From positions 16,592,467-16,656,466 of the forward strand of contig NC_049992.1 of assembly GCF_000003815.2 (NCBI RefSeq): 64,000 nucleotides of DNA. Direction: 5' to 3'. The notes beneath the pieces are model-generated. The model made no database searches. It was not told the origin of the DNA and was given only the letters and a program-made list of their open reading frames with translations. The first letter of the stretch is position 1, and each line of letters opens with the position of its first letter. Position numbers and translations under genes: made by a program. Shown here piece by piece: positions 45,701-56,769 of this stretch. This DNA comes from Branchiostoma floridae. Taxonomy: Eukaryota; Chordata; Leptocardii; Amphioxiformes; Branchiostomatidae.

Positions 45701-46871
45701 AGAGACGGGGGGCGCCATAATCTTCCTGCAACTTAGGATCCTCTGGTCACTTAGTCACATGTTCTATCTGCATAACCTGACATTACAGAAGATATTTGTG
45801 AGGGTCTAGCATCACTTTCTTAAGAATAAGAGGTTACATGCACATGCATGTTAGAGTAAGTCTATGTCACCTGTAAGTCTGATGCTAACTAGCACCACAT
45901 GTTCCACCTACCATAGCGCGGGCACCAGGCCCTTCTGTAGGGCCAGCAGTCCATCCACACGGCCGATGGTGAAGAAGGCGTGAAACACGTTACGGTAATG
46001 GCGCTGGTACGTTCCACGGGACTTCAGCTCGCCTTGGAGCTGCATTCTGGTCTTCACAACCTGGAGAGGGGAAATGGATATGGTCGTACATTTTGACATT
46101 CCTCATACAACCGATGAAATAAAATGTTTTCGTTTACCCACAAACCCTAGCAAGAACTTGCCGAATGTAGGCTTTAGGGAGGGGAGGGTCAACCACTCTT
46201 GAGGAACAATCTATCATCAGGTTGTTTTAAGTAAGGTCATTCCCTAAAAAAAGTATTAAACCGACTATATGGTCAAATTGCAAATTGCTAAGTGCTCAAA
46301 TAATTCCCGCTTTGATATGTAACACGTCTCAGTTATTTCAGCATGCAGCACTGTTTCAACAATTTGCATGGTGTAGAGGCTGAACAGTAGAAAGCAAATG
46401 GGTAAAATAAACATTCTCACATAATCCTTTATATTACAAACTTTCTTGTTGTAATATAAAGGATTATGTGAGAATGTTTTTTTCAATTTGCAATTTGACC
46501 ATAATATATAATATATATAATGGTAATGCCTATGTGACTTTACGCATAATATCTCAAAACAAATAGACCTGTTTTGAACTCTGTCAATATGAGACCTAGT
46601 ATACTAAGTGAGGGGAAAATATTGCCCTAGAATAGATCACAGTAGATGACCATAGATGAAGGTGAAAAGAAGCAACAGACTGTGAAATCCCTCCTAAATA
46701 TGTTGCAAAACCTGTTGCGTAACGTTACACAGTAATTTTAAACTTGGGGGGAGGGGGGCAGAGGTGGGAACGACATTTTTGCTGAAATAAAAAGATAATC
46801 CTCACCTCCAGTGGGTTGGTAAACACACAGGCACCACATGTGGAAAACCCTCCGATCAGAAACTCCGTCAT
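41063..46871 (-). CDS. SLC25A35: SLC25A35-like mitochondrial carrier, copy B (canonical)
   Basis: Five exons: 46806-46871 ([23 protein letters not shown]), 45912-46060, 45134-45296, 42805-43023, 41063-41386 (stop), giving 306 residues; human SLC25A35 has 300. The three carrier repeats carry NPLEVVKTRMQ, GSPIYMVKTQLQ and [13 protein letters not shown], and the family strings [27 protein letters not shown] and [17 protein letters not shown]. Expected location is the mitochondrial inner membrane; the substrate of SLC25A34/35 is not settled, with di/oxocarboxylates proposed from the yeast OAC1 relationship. It lies about 3.2 kb upstream of copy A in the same orientation, a tandem duplication. Introns hold nested MITEs, a SINE and a perfect hairpin element. 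SLC25A34 is the other possible name. Confidence 0.9.
41462..42342. mobile_element. GGCCATGTTGATTTGATTA-family MITE carrying a nested insertion
   Basis: Left end TAGGCCATGTTGATTTGATT; right end its complement AATCAAATCAACATGGCCT. Without the nested 457-bp hAT-like element (41632-42088) and one copy of its duplication, the host is about 416 bp, close to the family size. Lies in the last intron of carrier copy B. Confidence 0.8.
41632..42088. mobile_element. hAT-like MITE nested in another MITE
   Basis: Ends TAGGTGTAGGGACCAGTAC and GTACTGGTACCTCCCCCTA, flanked on both sides by CCAACAGT (41624-41631 and 42089-42096). The inside resembles the element at 8380-8801 (TTTTTTCCTCTTGGACC, TCCTCTGGACCTGAAC). 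Confidence 0.85.
42346..42692. mobile_element. GGCCATGTTGATTTGATTA-family MITE, adjacent copy
   Basis: AAAGGCCATACTGATTTAAT, GGATGACATC at the left; AAGATGTCATCCATATAAC ... GTGGCTAA at the right, more diverged. It abuts the preceding MITE. Confidence 0.65.
42745..42784. repeat. (GA)n microsatellite
   Basis: About 18 GA dinucleotides next to the splice donor of exon 4 of carrier copy B; on the transcribed strand it is a pyrimidine CT tract just inside the intron. Confidence 0.95.
43200..43575 (+). repeat. Possible non-LTR retroelement 3' end
   Basis: The segment ends GGCCGATTTGAGCTTCTCAT, AATAAATAAGG and (CAAA)n at 43557-43574, the look of a LINE tail. A related inverted piece is at 44015-44065 (TTTATTCATGAAACCTCAAA, TCGGCC). 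Coding remnants are too decayed to read. Confidence 0.4.
45335..45602 (-). mobile_element. tRNA-derived SINE, reverse orientation
   Basis: The minus strand gives GTGCAATGGCCGAGTGGGTA (A box) and GTGAGTTCGATCCACGG (B box), then AAAGACTTTAAAAATGGTAC and a body with TGCTTAGCACTCAGCAC. A sister copy in direct orientation is at 50655-50930. Lies in intron 2 of carrier copy B. Confidence 0.75.
46267..46505. mobile_element. MITE containing a perfect 31-bp hairpin
   Basis: Outer inverted repeats TATGGTCAAATTGCAAATTG (46268 on) and its complement (ending about 46502) enclose a perfect inverted repeat: arms 46409-46439 and 46449-46479 around a 9-nt loop. Located in intron 1 of carrier copy B. A related diverged piece is at 50320-50405 (ATTATTTCAGCACTGTT, AACATTCTCACACAATG). 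Confidence 0.85.
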
Positions 46872-47403
46872 TGTGATAATGTCGAGGTCAACATTAAAAG
46901 AAAATCTCGGAAATAAGATGACCCCAAAACAACAACAACTTGCATGAGACGCGAAGTGACAATTTCAACAGCTAGCACGGCGGACATAAAGTTTTTAAAT
47001 AAGACCTTAAAGTCTTTATCAACCTCATGCTTTGTTGAGCTGAGGTTTGGCGACGTTTAACCTAAGAAAAGGAGCAAAAACGACAAAATTTTCATCTTCA
47101 CGAGCGCACAGCATGCAGGAACAGGCGTGTCGCCATTTGGGGTGGCTGACCTCAACTCGTTCCCAGTACCGCGGTTAAAAAATTGGGTCATTAATCCAAT
47201 AAACGTCAGACGAAAACGATATTAATTCACATATCAATGCTCATTATAACAAAATGTAGTCACAATAGCAATTTGGAAGGGTGGTTTTATTGTAAAGTCT
47301 GAGTAGGTGCTTTGTGGATGAAGGTACTGGGAACAAGAGTGACCTGAGATGACTGGTGACCCCGCCCTTTATTGCGTCACATGTTATTGTCAATCTTGAA
47401 TTA

Positions 47404-47628
47404 CTCTTCAAGCAGAGGTTAGGGTCCCGGCTGGTTTTTGACGACTTTTTAGGCGTTTTGTTTAGGATGGAAGGTGGGTAATGGGTAGTTTGGTTGGCCG
47501 ACAAAGATTCATCCTCATAAAATAGAGGGCACATAAAAAACGCCTAAAAGATCTAAAATGAAGTAAAAACAAAAAACAAAACAAAAAAACAACAACACCG
47601 GAATCTAACCTCTGCTTGAATAATAATC
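47404..47628. mobile_element. MITE with CAAGCAGAGGTTAG ends
   Basis: TTCAAGCAGAGGTTAG and CTAACCTCTGCTTGAA form the ends, with TTTTTAGGCGTTTTGTTT / AAAACGCCTAAAAG inside, about 220 bp. The end motif (CTCCAAGCAGAGGTT type) recurs at about 47860, 49754 and 63736. Confidence 0.7.
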
Positions 47629-48479
47629 CAAATATGTCGATGTCGGGTGAATTTGTCATATTTCAAGCAGGTGCGTGGCTCAGGGTATGTTTTGAGCGTC
47701 CTTGTTATTTTGTTTTGTGATCTATTGTCGTATATCTGTCAAAGTTTTAGTAGATGTCCGTGAGAAAAATACTGTCCCAGCAAACAGGACAAGTCAAGCT
47801 GTACAAAATATAAAGCCCGGTAAAAACGTTAAAATGCGCGTCAATGACCATCTGGAGCTGAACCTCTGCTTGGAGGGTAGACTCTACTATGGGAAAACCA
47901 CAACAGCTGAAACACTCTTTGTCATCGTTGATCACCGATCGCTGTCCTTGCTTCATCAGGTCAGGATCCTGTTTCGGAATAATCTCCAACTTCAAGCAGA
48001 TCTTGCTTTGGCAAATGAGACTTTGAGACTTTAAGGCTTTGAGACTTTATTTAAAAAATCCATTAGTGATGTACCACTAATCTTCCTGGACTTCATGACA
48101 AGACAAAGACGTACATACAAAATTTGTTACATACATGTCAATCAAAAAATGGTTGTATACACAATACAATACAGTATGGGAAGGAGTTTAGCCGGCAGAG
48201 GGGTTATTGGCCACAGGCCATCCGGCAATCGGCAGCAAACTTTCGGGGAAAGATTTGATATATTTTTCCAATTTCTAAAACTGCATTTTTGTCAAAGAAT
48301 TTTGCAGCCGTAGGATACGTAAAAGGGGAAAGGAAAGGGATCTCGAACCAGTTTAGCTCACTGAAGACCTAGTCTTCCACTGGTCGTGACAGAGAGGACA
48401 GACGCTATGTACAGTATTTACAACGGTTCATTGTACCGGGGAAATTTCCCCTTGGCTAGCTCTTTTCGACAAGCACAAT

Positions 48480-48612
48480 GAACAGTGGACCAAAGGACTG
48501 CAACCCTTTCCGGTAGCGTTGGGTGAGCGACTCAACCGGAATCGAACTCACGGCTTCTAGTTCTAGTTCCACTGAAGCAGGGCCGCTAACCACTGGACTA
48601 CACACACTACCT
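48480..48612 (-). mobile_element. tRNA-derived SINE head, reverse orientation
   Basis: The minus strand reads GTGTAGTCCAGTGGTTAGCG and GTGAGTTCGATTCCGGTTGA, A- and B-box-like, with a stretched anticodon region. A different head from the other SINEs here. Confidence 0.55.
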
Positions 48613-48786
48613 ATGTAGCTAAACGCCAGGTGAAATTGGGACACGTCAAAGAACCATACCTACCCTAGAAGACCACAGAACTGAGAAAAGAACTAGATCC
48701 AACCTGGAGATGTCAGCTTCTCGAGTAATAAAAGTTGACATACGTTGTATCTTATAAAATCTAACAATAAAGTTATCACCAATTAA

Positions 48787-49299
48787 AGGGGCATTCCACT
48801 CCACGCGGGAGTGTTATTTTCCGATAGATATTAATTCTAGGAAGTAATAAATACATACTACTTCACATTATACGATAAAGTACCCAGTTGCCCCACGTGC
48901 CGCAAAAGCATTCAGTCTTCCACTAAACTCCCAAAGTACCCTCTGATTGAATTAATCCTATGGCTGAATACAATGCAAAACTTTTAGGCAAGGTTACAAA
49001 GCTAGTTTCAGGATCACTAAGAAATCTGTTCTTGTTATGTGTTCTTTGCTATCTTATGAGCAATTTGCCTTCTCTGTGTGCTTAGTGATCCTCATTTATC
49101 CCGAAAATACGCACCATAAACAAAGTGAGTATGCGTATAGGGAGTGCATGAGTAGGGTCTGCATGGGTTTGGTGGGTATCATATTGTTTTACAAAGCATA
49201 CATCGCGCAATGTGAATTCCACAAAATTCGGCTAATTATGTATTCATTGACACATCATCTATTGGAAAACACCACCCCCTTCTGGAGTGGAATGCCCCT
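48787..49299. mobile_element. TTAA-flanked MITE (piggyBac-like target site)
   Basis: Perfect 16-bp ends AGGGGCATTCCACTCC and complement, each bordered by TTAA (48783-48786, 49300-49303). 513 bp, no transposase. The open frame at 49037-49303 inside has no recognisable domain. Confidence 0.85.
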
Positions 49300-49756
49300 T
49301 TAAAGGACAGATGAAAAAATACATGTTCAATGTCTTTTTATTCTACTCCAGATCACACAAAAACACAGCCACTATATATGTTTTGAGGTTACACTAGCTG
49401 GAATATGGTACCATTTGTCTGTTAGCCTTAGTATTGAAAAGTATTATGCCTTAAGGTTGTCTGATATTATGCAACTGATATAATTAATGTCATTTTTTTT
49501 TAAATCCTCAAACGGCCGTCTTTGCCTTGATCTTCTGGAAACAACATTTCCTGTTTGTTTATTCGTTTGGCAAAGAGTTGACGGGAAGTATCGGAGTTTC
49601 CCTTATTACATCCCCTACGAGTGGCTGAACAGAAATCAATGCCATAAAAGGGCATGCCGGCTTGCCACTTCCGTTGAAAAACTTGCACAAACAACATTAA
49701 CGTCATTCGCTTCATTTCCTCATTTTCGTGCAGAGTTGATTCCGGTATTAAATCTC

Positions 49757-50080
49757 CAAGCAGAGTGTGGCGCAATCGGTAAGGTGTTTGACCCAGACCC
49801 AGTGGTAACGGGTTTGATTTGTCCCAATGCTTAGGAAAAGCACTTTACACGACTTTCCTCACTTCACTCAGGTTTAAATGAGTACCTAGGTTACGGCCGT
49901 CCAGCCACATCTCGAGCACGTTAAAATTAAGTAGGGGTCCTTCCCGATGTGAGTGGTTAAAAACCTACAGTCCAATGGCCGCCTCTGAGCAATAACTGTC
50001 GTATTGGGGTCACCTGAGTGGCACCGAATGGCAGCTCGCTCCAGAGTAGGCTCCTCGCAATTCAACCGCTCCCAGTAAAA
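49757..50080 (+). mobile_element. tRNA-derived SINE, direct orientation
   Basis: GTGTGGCGCAATCGGTAAGG (A box) and ACGGGTTTGATTTGTCCC (B box) head, then AAAAGCACTTTACACGACTT, TTTAAATGAGTACC, AGGGGTCCTTCCCGATGTGA and CACCTGAGTGGCACCGAATG. Same family as 8878, 31137 and 37090. Confidence 0.7.
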
Positions 50081-50654
50081 ATCCCGACCACTGCAATCTC
50101 CGCGACCCAACCTCTGCATGGAGCATATAGATTCCAGGGTCCCGCCACGAAAGGCATGTATAAAAGACAGCAAGACGCAAATAACATTTTTTAAAATTGT
50201 TAGGACCATGCTTTGTGTACACTTACGTTTTCACTAAAACTAGTCTAATGCTAAGTTGTCAAGATTTAAAAAAAACACCATGATTATCTTGCATATTGCA
50301 CCTGTATGTGTGTATTCAAGATAGTCTCAATTATTTCAGCACTGTTCTAACTTTGTTGCTGAAGAGGCTGGAGGCTTGAAATGAAAGAAAAACATTCTCA
50401 CACAATGACAAGAAGGTTACTTACGATAATGCTCTGTGTTACTTTATGTAAAAACGATGCGAAAACAGTAGGACACCCTCTCGTGTGAGTGGATCAAAAC
50501 TTACCTTGAAAAGGTACCAGTAATAGTCACCTGTTGCTAATATGTCAACCCTTGCACTGCATAATAAGTAAATCATTACATAGGTGTAAGAAGCTGCAAT
50601 CACCGACTCTCATTTCGTTGCGCACAATTTCTCCACCGTGTTGTTTTTATTTTG

Positions 50655-50930
50655 TAGCCTGATGGCACTCTGTATTAGACCAAGTTAGTAGAGTGTTCAT
50701 CTTGCATTCGGCAGGTCGTGGGTTCGATCCCTGGCTGAGCCATATCCGATCTGAGACTTTAAAAACGACAAAATAATGCTTTCCACATGTGCTTAGCACC
50801 CGGCATTTTGGGACAGAGCCTGGTAGTTGAACACACAACACTGCAGTGGACTAGCTGCTGTAGTGATTGCTCAACGCTGTGTGGTCTAAGGGGTACTGAA
50901 ACGGAGACAGGCGCAGCCCTATGCACTACC
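50655..50930 (+). mobile_element. tRNA-derived SINE, direct orientation
   Basis: AGTTAGTAGAGTGTTCATCT and GGTCGTGGGTTCGATCCCTG give the tRNA-like head; GAGACTTTAAAAACG and TGTGCTTAGCACCCGGCA match the SINE at 45335-45602. Confidence 0.75.
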
Positions 50931-52055
50931 TGCCATCCATTCTATTCTATATAGCTTCAGTTCCAAATTAGAAGAGAATTAGAAGAGGATGGGAAGAGGA
51001 GGAAGCTGTTTCATCGACTGGAAGAACGGTCGTTCGTCGACTTCCTGTGTATCCGGTCGTTATGCGACTCAATGAACTAGGTAGGGTACAGGAAATACAG
51101 TTACATACAGGTACGGTTCAGGTCCTGAGGACCAGGTCCCTGTCCGGGCCTGAACCTGGACCTAACTGTCTGTGAAATCGGGGAACTCCGATTCTATTGC
51201 TGCACGTACATGTATCTCTCCACACTGCCTCCTGATAGCTAAAGGTTTACAGTCTCAGTGCGCTTGGGACACCGGTGCGGCACTGCGGGGTTCGGTCACT
51301 GCTGCACTGTTGTGTTATTTTCGACTATCTTTTATAATATAGATATTGCGAAGCGTGAAAGTATGACAACAAAATACAACAAAATACACAAAAAAAGTAA
51401 GAAAATTCGTTCTTTATCTCCAGAATTCGTTGAATAATGTTTCGAACCCCGCAGTGCCACACCGGCGCCCCGAGTGTAGTGAGATATCACCTTAACCAAT
51501 GAACGCGATTTGCCGGAGCGACCTGCGTACCTGTTGCGTCAACACCACTTCTTAATCCCGCCTTCTTAAGACGTGTTATTACCTACTTTGGGCAGGAAAT
51601 GTAGGCAACAAAAGCAGGGCGTGCGTCATCGCCCATTTCTTAAGCTCCGCAGTTCCGCTAGGGTCCGGGCGCTGACCGCAGGTCTCTACTTTCACTTTCC
51701 AATCAAGTCCGAGAGCACTTTCACGCTTCCTGGCGCTACCGCCATTTCAAAAGTGCTTACCGATCGCCGCCCAGTCATGCACGGAGTACCCAGCCTTAGC
51801 ACGGTGTTCAAAAGTAATCCAAGAGTTTTACGGAGATATAGTACTAGTATGCAGCCTAAAACAGATCCAGGAAGTCTTTACAGGCACCGGAAACTTCTCA
51901 GACGTATAACAGGTCACTTCCAGGCAACCACGGTAGTAACAGCAAGCTGTACAGCAAGTGACAAGCGCTGATCACCGTTACAAAATAAATGCCCCTGCAG
52001 TTCCAGAGCAAGCTGCTAAAGGGCACAAACATACATCACTAAGACTCACTTCTTC
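50931..52055. other. Intergenic, no gene accepted
   Basis: A GCACTGCGGGGTTCGG segment at 51283 is mirrored at 51446 (CGAACCCCGCAGTGCC), giving an inverted repeat of about 180 bp span. The + frame 51573-51971 (132 codons) has no domain or splice context I can support. Confidence 0.3.
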
Positions 52056-52059
52056 CTTA

Positions 52060-52325
52060 CATCACAAGCTATCTGCCATAAAAAATCAAGACCATAGCAT
52101 GTCCAAGTCAAAAGATACCAAAAAAAATCAGTTCTGCTGCAGTACTAAGTTCACACACCAGGAGGTCCAAATCGACCTTGACCTTCGCCTTGCCCACACC
52201 TACTCACGTACCAAATATCGTTACAAAGATGTTCTTAAGTTATGCTGACCACAAATATCAGGAAATACGAACAGGCAGACACATAGACACACCAAAAACT
52301 ATACCTCCATTTTTCATGGAGGTAA
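52060..52325 (+). repeat. Dispersed repeat ending CCTCCATTTTTCATGGAGG
   Basis: ATCACAAGCTATCTGCCATA, AGCATGTCCAAGTCAAAAGA and CACACCAAAAACTATACCTC are colinear with 56770-57085, about 80 percent similar by eye. The terminal hairpin ACCTCCAT/ATGGAGGT is complete here. Confidence 0.6.
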
Positions 52326-52485
52326 TGAACTCCACCGCAATAGATGGTCTCTCTTTGGCCACATCCTCCGCATGCCACTGGTCCCACCGCCGCAAAAAGG
52401 ACCTCAACGTTTGCGTAGCAAAAGCCTCAAACCAAGGCAAGGAAGGTCCCGTGAAGGTCTCCTCAGCAGCCCAATACACGTGTAG
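52324..52485 (+). pseudogene. LINE reverse-transcriptase C-terminal fragment
   Basis: The frame reads NELHRNRWSLFGHILRMPLV then KPRQGRSREG, the (R/W)(R/L)FGHxLRMP ... GRGR signature found after the RT domain in many non-LTR elements. It ends at TAG after 53 codons and has no intact upstream part. Confidence 0.55.
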
Positions 52486-53037
52486 ACGACTGCTAGTTAT
52501 ATCTTAATCAGAACATTAGAATGGAGACTCATGTGTTAAGATATCCCACAGAAACAGCAGCAGACAGACGGCAATGTGTCGGGCTGTACAAAGACATACA
52601 CTGATTTGGTTGTTGATAGCAGTGTATTTCTCTCTGTTTATCTATAACTCAGAACAGTCAATATCATAACTATCATTGTTATTTACTGGTGAACGTATAA
52701 ATTTATTTGAAAGTATGGTACTTTTGGAAATCCAGACCTTCATATTAAATCATATTGTTGCAAACCGGAATCTTACTGAACCTTGCCTATGTATATCTTC
52801 TTCACTAGGACCTTGGCTGATGTTGATGCATGAGAGAGCTCCTAATAGTCTATGGGTTTACTCTGTTATGTAACATTGACGCACTCGGGATATCGTAATT
52901 ATTCTATGATAGAACGTAAAAGGGAAGGAAATTGTAATCATGTATACAGCGCATAACCACCGTTTCATCTTGGTAGAATTGCAGGTCAATTTTCAAATGC
53001 AAAGGAAATGCCGAGACCCTTGTTAGCACCTGTCTAT

Positions 53038-53375
53038 TAAGCTAAGGGCACAGACAGCCGTACGTGCAATTTGTCCGTACGTTTTTTTTTTTGGGGGGGG
53101 GGGAGGCCACGTCCGCCACGTTTTTCTGTGCACGGCAGGCGCGTCACCCGTACTGGCACGTACGGGGGGCCAATCCGCAGCCCGATGGCACACAAAGTTT
53201 TGCCTGCACGTAAAATTCTACGGCGTATCTGCATGCTCCAAAATCAGTCGGATTCCGTACGAATTCGTACGGAGGCGGTACTTACCACTTACGGATCCCA
53301 AAAGATTTGCCCACGTTTTGGCACGTAGACGTACGTGCCCTATTTGTACGTACGGCGAGTTGTACCCTTAGCTTT
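53038..53375. mobile_element. CGTACG-rich MITE with AAGCTAAGGG ends
   Basis: Ends AAGCTAAGGGCACAGACAGC and TTGTACCCTTAGCTT. The inside is unusually rich in CGTACG/ACGTAC palindromes and GC. A reverse copy lies at 63413-63735. Confidence 0.8.
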
Positions 53376-54110
53376 ACCGTACTCGTGATAGTAAGTTTTT
53401 TACTGGAGCAGCGCCCTCATGCGACCGTCAAAGGTTTATGCATGTAAAACTAGCTAAAGTCTGCCTCTTGATTTCACATCCTACGCTTTCTCTCGAATGT
53501 ATTGATTTTGCTCAAGGCCACTAATAAATTAATTTATTATCAAATCTGTACTTCTATCTTTCCCTGAAATTCAACACTACGTTTAATTGGGTATAACCAA
53601 GAAGGAAAACACATTGGAAACCTTCACAGGAAAACTATTGGTCTATTCAGTACCAAGGACAGGTCCCTACAGATAGCACAGTAACTTTAAATGTTATATA
53701 GGAACCGCATAGACACGGAACCTTGTCGTTATAGATCCATGCAGTCTAGAATCAACACAAATAAGGTGGTAAAAGGAGAGGGTTGGGCTCCGCCCTCCAA
53801 TACAGTGTCCAGGACACAGTATATAAGGCCACAGCAAGTTGGAAAGTAAAGAAAATTATATTTGTCAACAATTATCACAAAAACAATACAACAAACATCA
53901 TTTTCTTTACTTTTCCATGGGCGCTTTTTGGTGCATTTGTGTTTTTCTGATGCACAAGTAGTATCATATCATCAATCAATAGTATTTTCAGAAAAACACT
54001 GCTGTTTGGTGAAGTTGGGGCACTATGATATTACATGGCACAATTCCCTGGCTAGTGATATTAATGTGTGCACACATTGCATGATGGGAAGGTAAAAAGA
54101 CACTACTTGA

Positions 54111-54522
54111 GGCCACAGCAAGTAACTTGTATGGATGACATCCCCACGATCATTGATTTTCGCCTGATTTAAAAAAAAACATCTTTGAAGATGCTCAACA
54201 TGACAAAATTAATTTAAAAAAACTTCCAAAATGAGCGTTGTAGCCTAATGATTGTACTTGCAGAAGTGGCACTCGCGAGGTAGCCATGACTCTAGTTTAA
54301 TGGTAGTGTCGCTTTTACTACACCAGTACATGTCTTGAATACAGGAATGAATGCCTTGTTGTCTGTGCTACCATATTTTGTCCCTTTACTTCTTGTTACA
54401 ACGTTTATGGTGTCTATTTTGAAAATGAGGCTATCTTGTTTTCTTGTACCCATCTTGTTTGTTTTTTTGCGCAATCTCGCCCAAGATGTCATGCATAAAA
54501 TTTACTTGCTGTGGTCTAACAA
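54111..54522. mobile_element. MITE with GGCCACAGCAAGTAA ends
   Basis: GGCCACAGCAAGTAACTTGT then GGATGACATC, mirrored by GATGTCATGCATAAAATTTA then CTTGCTGTGGTC. About 410 bp. Further ends of this family are at 53831 and 63284-63360. Confidence 0.75.
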
Positions 54523-55029
54523 CATGCAACTAAGGCCTCAAAAAAGCCATATGACTACCCTTACCTTTACCTTATTTAAGCCTAATGTAAAATCTTTCCA
54601 TGGTTTATTTTCGGTCTCCTTAGATTGTGGCATGATAAACATACATACTCCAGCTTTACCGCATTCGTTTTATCTACTGAAATACTGTAAATCAAAAGGA
54701 TATTAATCTAAGCAGTAACTGTGACTAGACGTCATTACTACATTGGAAACAGCAGAGAGCTATTTTGAGTCGAACGTAGATCTAATGTCAATGTGTAGTG
54801 ACGTCAGTGTGTCATATATCCCGATTACCTATCTTTTTTTCTGTCACGAGGGGGTCTGTATTCACGGTTCTTTGGTTCTGTTGATACTTTTATCTCGTAT
54901 TGTAAAATTATGGAAGAAAGTGGACTATGCAACAAAAGTGAATGCAGTAATACTTTGCAACTTTTTATTACTCTGAATAAAACTAAATAAAAGATGGGAG
55001 GATACGGGAATGTTTATTCCACTATAATG

Positions 55030-55326
55030 TATGGATGAATCCTCTCGTTTTGAAAGAAAAAAGTTGCCTTCATTCTGAGTATGGTATAGCAAACAATAGA
55101 CTCTTCACATTCGTTCTTCCACATCTTTTTCTTTGACTTTGGAATTGACGATTGCATTCTATCAGTTTTCTGATATATTTTTGCAATTTACGGCAAATAT
55201 TTCCTCAATTTGAAACGTACGGTTTTGTACGATTTACAGCATCGAAAAATATTGATTTTCCTGGAAACGGACAAAAATTGAGGCGCGCGATGATGTCATC
55301 AATGTAATCAAATCAACATGGCCTTA
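55030..55326. mobile_element. GGCCATGTTGATTTGATTA-family MITE, degraded left end
   Basis: The right end is clear (GATGTCATCAATGTAATCAA ATCAACATGGCCTTA type); the left end (GGATGAATCCTCTCG near 55032) is diverged. A separate right end follows at 55388-55420. Confidence 0.5.
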
Positions 55327-55624
55327 GATATCACAGAACGGACAGGCACGATATAAAATGAAACATTAAGAAAAACAAAAGAACAGATGTCATCCATACG
55401 ATCAAATCAACATGGCCTAAACTGGTACCAAAGTATCCACAAACTGTGGAGAAGACAGACTGATTGCTTGGCGTACTTGTGTCACATGAGCACAGTGAGC
55501 GTTATCCTGTTACCGAAGGCCCATATGAGATGTGTGATTGTCGTCCGCAACTAAATACCACTTACGTGTTTCTGACGCACGTCGGCGGCCGGGGTCACCT
55601 ATAGATAGCTGGTGTCTTCCGCTG

Positions 55625-56600
55625 ATTGCGGTATTATCATTCGTTCAATCCAGCCATTTCCCACTGCATATTAGCCTACTCAACAGGCTTTTTGGCTGGG
55701 CTGTTATCATTCGTTCTAGTCCACCATTCGAATTCCTACTGCATATTAGCCTATTCAACAGGCTTTTTGGCTGGGCTGTTATCAGCCGTTCTAGACCACC
55801 ATTTCCTACTGCATATTAGCCTACTCAACAGGCTTTTTGGCTGGGCTGTTATCAGCCGTTCTAGACCACCATTTCCTACTGCACATTAGCCTACTCAACA
55901 GGATTTTTGATTAGGCTATCATCAGCCGTTCTAGTCCACCATTTCCTACTGCAAATTAGCCTATTCAACAGGCTTTTTTGATTAGTCTTTCATCAGCCGT
56001 TCTAGTCCACCATTTCCTACTGCAAATTAGCCTATTCAACAGGCTTTTTTGATTAGTCTTTCATCAGCCGTTCTAGTCCACCATTTCCTACTGCAAATTA
56101 GCCTACTCAACAGGGTTTTTTGATTAGGCTATCATCAGCCGTTCTAGTCCACCATTTCCTACTGCAAATTAGCCTACCCAACAGGATTTTTTATTAGGCT
56201 ATCATCAGCCGTTCTAGTCCACCATTCCCCTCTGCATATATTAGCCTGCTCAACAGGCTTCTTGGCTGGGCTGTTCTGTTATCAGTCGTTCTTGCCAGGT
56301 TCCTCTCTAGCAGGCTTGGCAGGGCTATTTTCATTTGTTCTGGCGCGATTCCTACTGCATATTAGCCTCCTCAACGGTCTTCTTGGCTGGGCTATTATCA
56401 CTTGTTCTACTTCTAGCCTGGTTCCTATTGCATATCAGCCTACTCAACGGCCTCCTTGGCTGGGCTATTATCATTCGTACTGGCCTATTTCCTACTGCAT
56501 GTTAGCCTCTATAGCAGCAGGCTTTTTGTTTGGGCTATTATCATTAATCCTTATATTTCATGCTGCTCGTTAGCCTCCTTAGCAGGCTTTTAGGCTGCTA
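55625..56600. repeat. 70-72-bp minisatellite, about 12 copies
   Basis: The unit contains TTAGCCTACTCAACAGGCTT, TTTGGCTGGGCTGTTATCA and TCTAGTCCACCATTTCCTAC. Copies start near 55671, 55746, 55816, 55886, 55956, 56027, 56098, 56169 and 56241 (spacing 70-75), then more diverged and irregular to 56600. Unit length is not a multiple of three; non-coding. Confidence 0.9.
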
Positions 56601-56769
56601 CATTCACCTTAATATTCACCTTGTAGTGCAGTCAGTACAGTTGTAGGTACCCATATGAGTAATGATTGTAACTTGTTTGAGGCACCTCCTCAAACACGAG
56701 ACCCTCATGACGAATAGAGCTCCAACTCATTCTCCTACGCAGAGGTGCCCAAAGTCGTGTCAAAACTCC

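Noticed and set aside
47702..48034. 110-codon + frame
   Set aside because: Overlaps CAAGCAGAGGTT-type repeat ends and has no family match.
51573..51971. 132-codon + frame
   Set aside because: GC-richer stretch with no domain, no splice signals and no conserved pattern visible.
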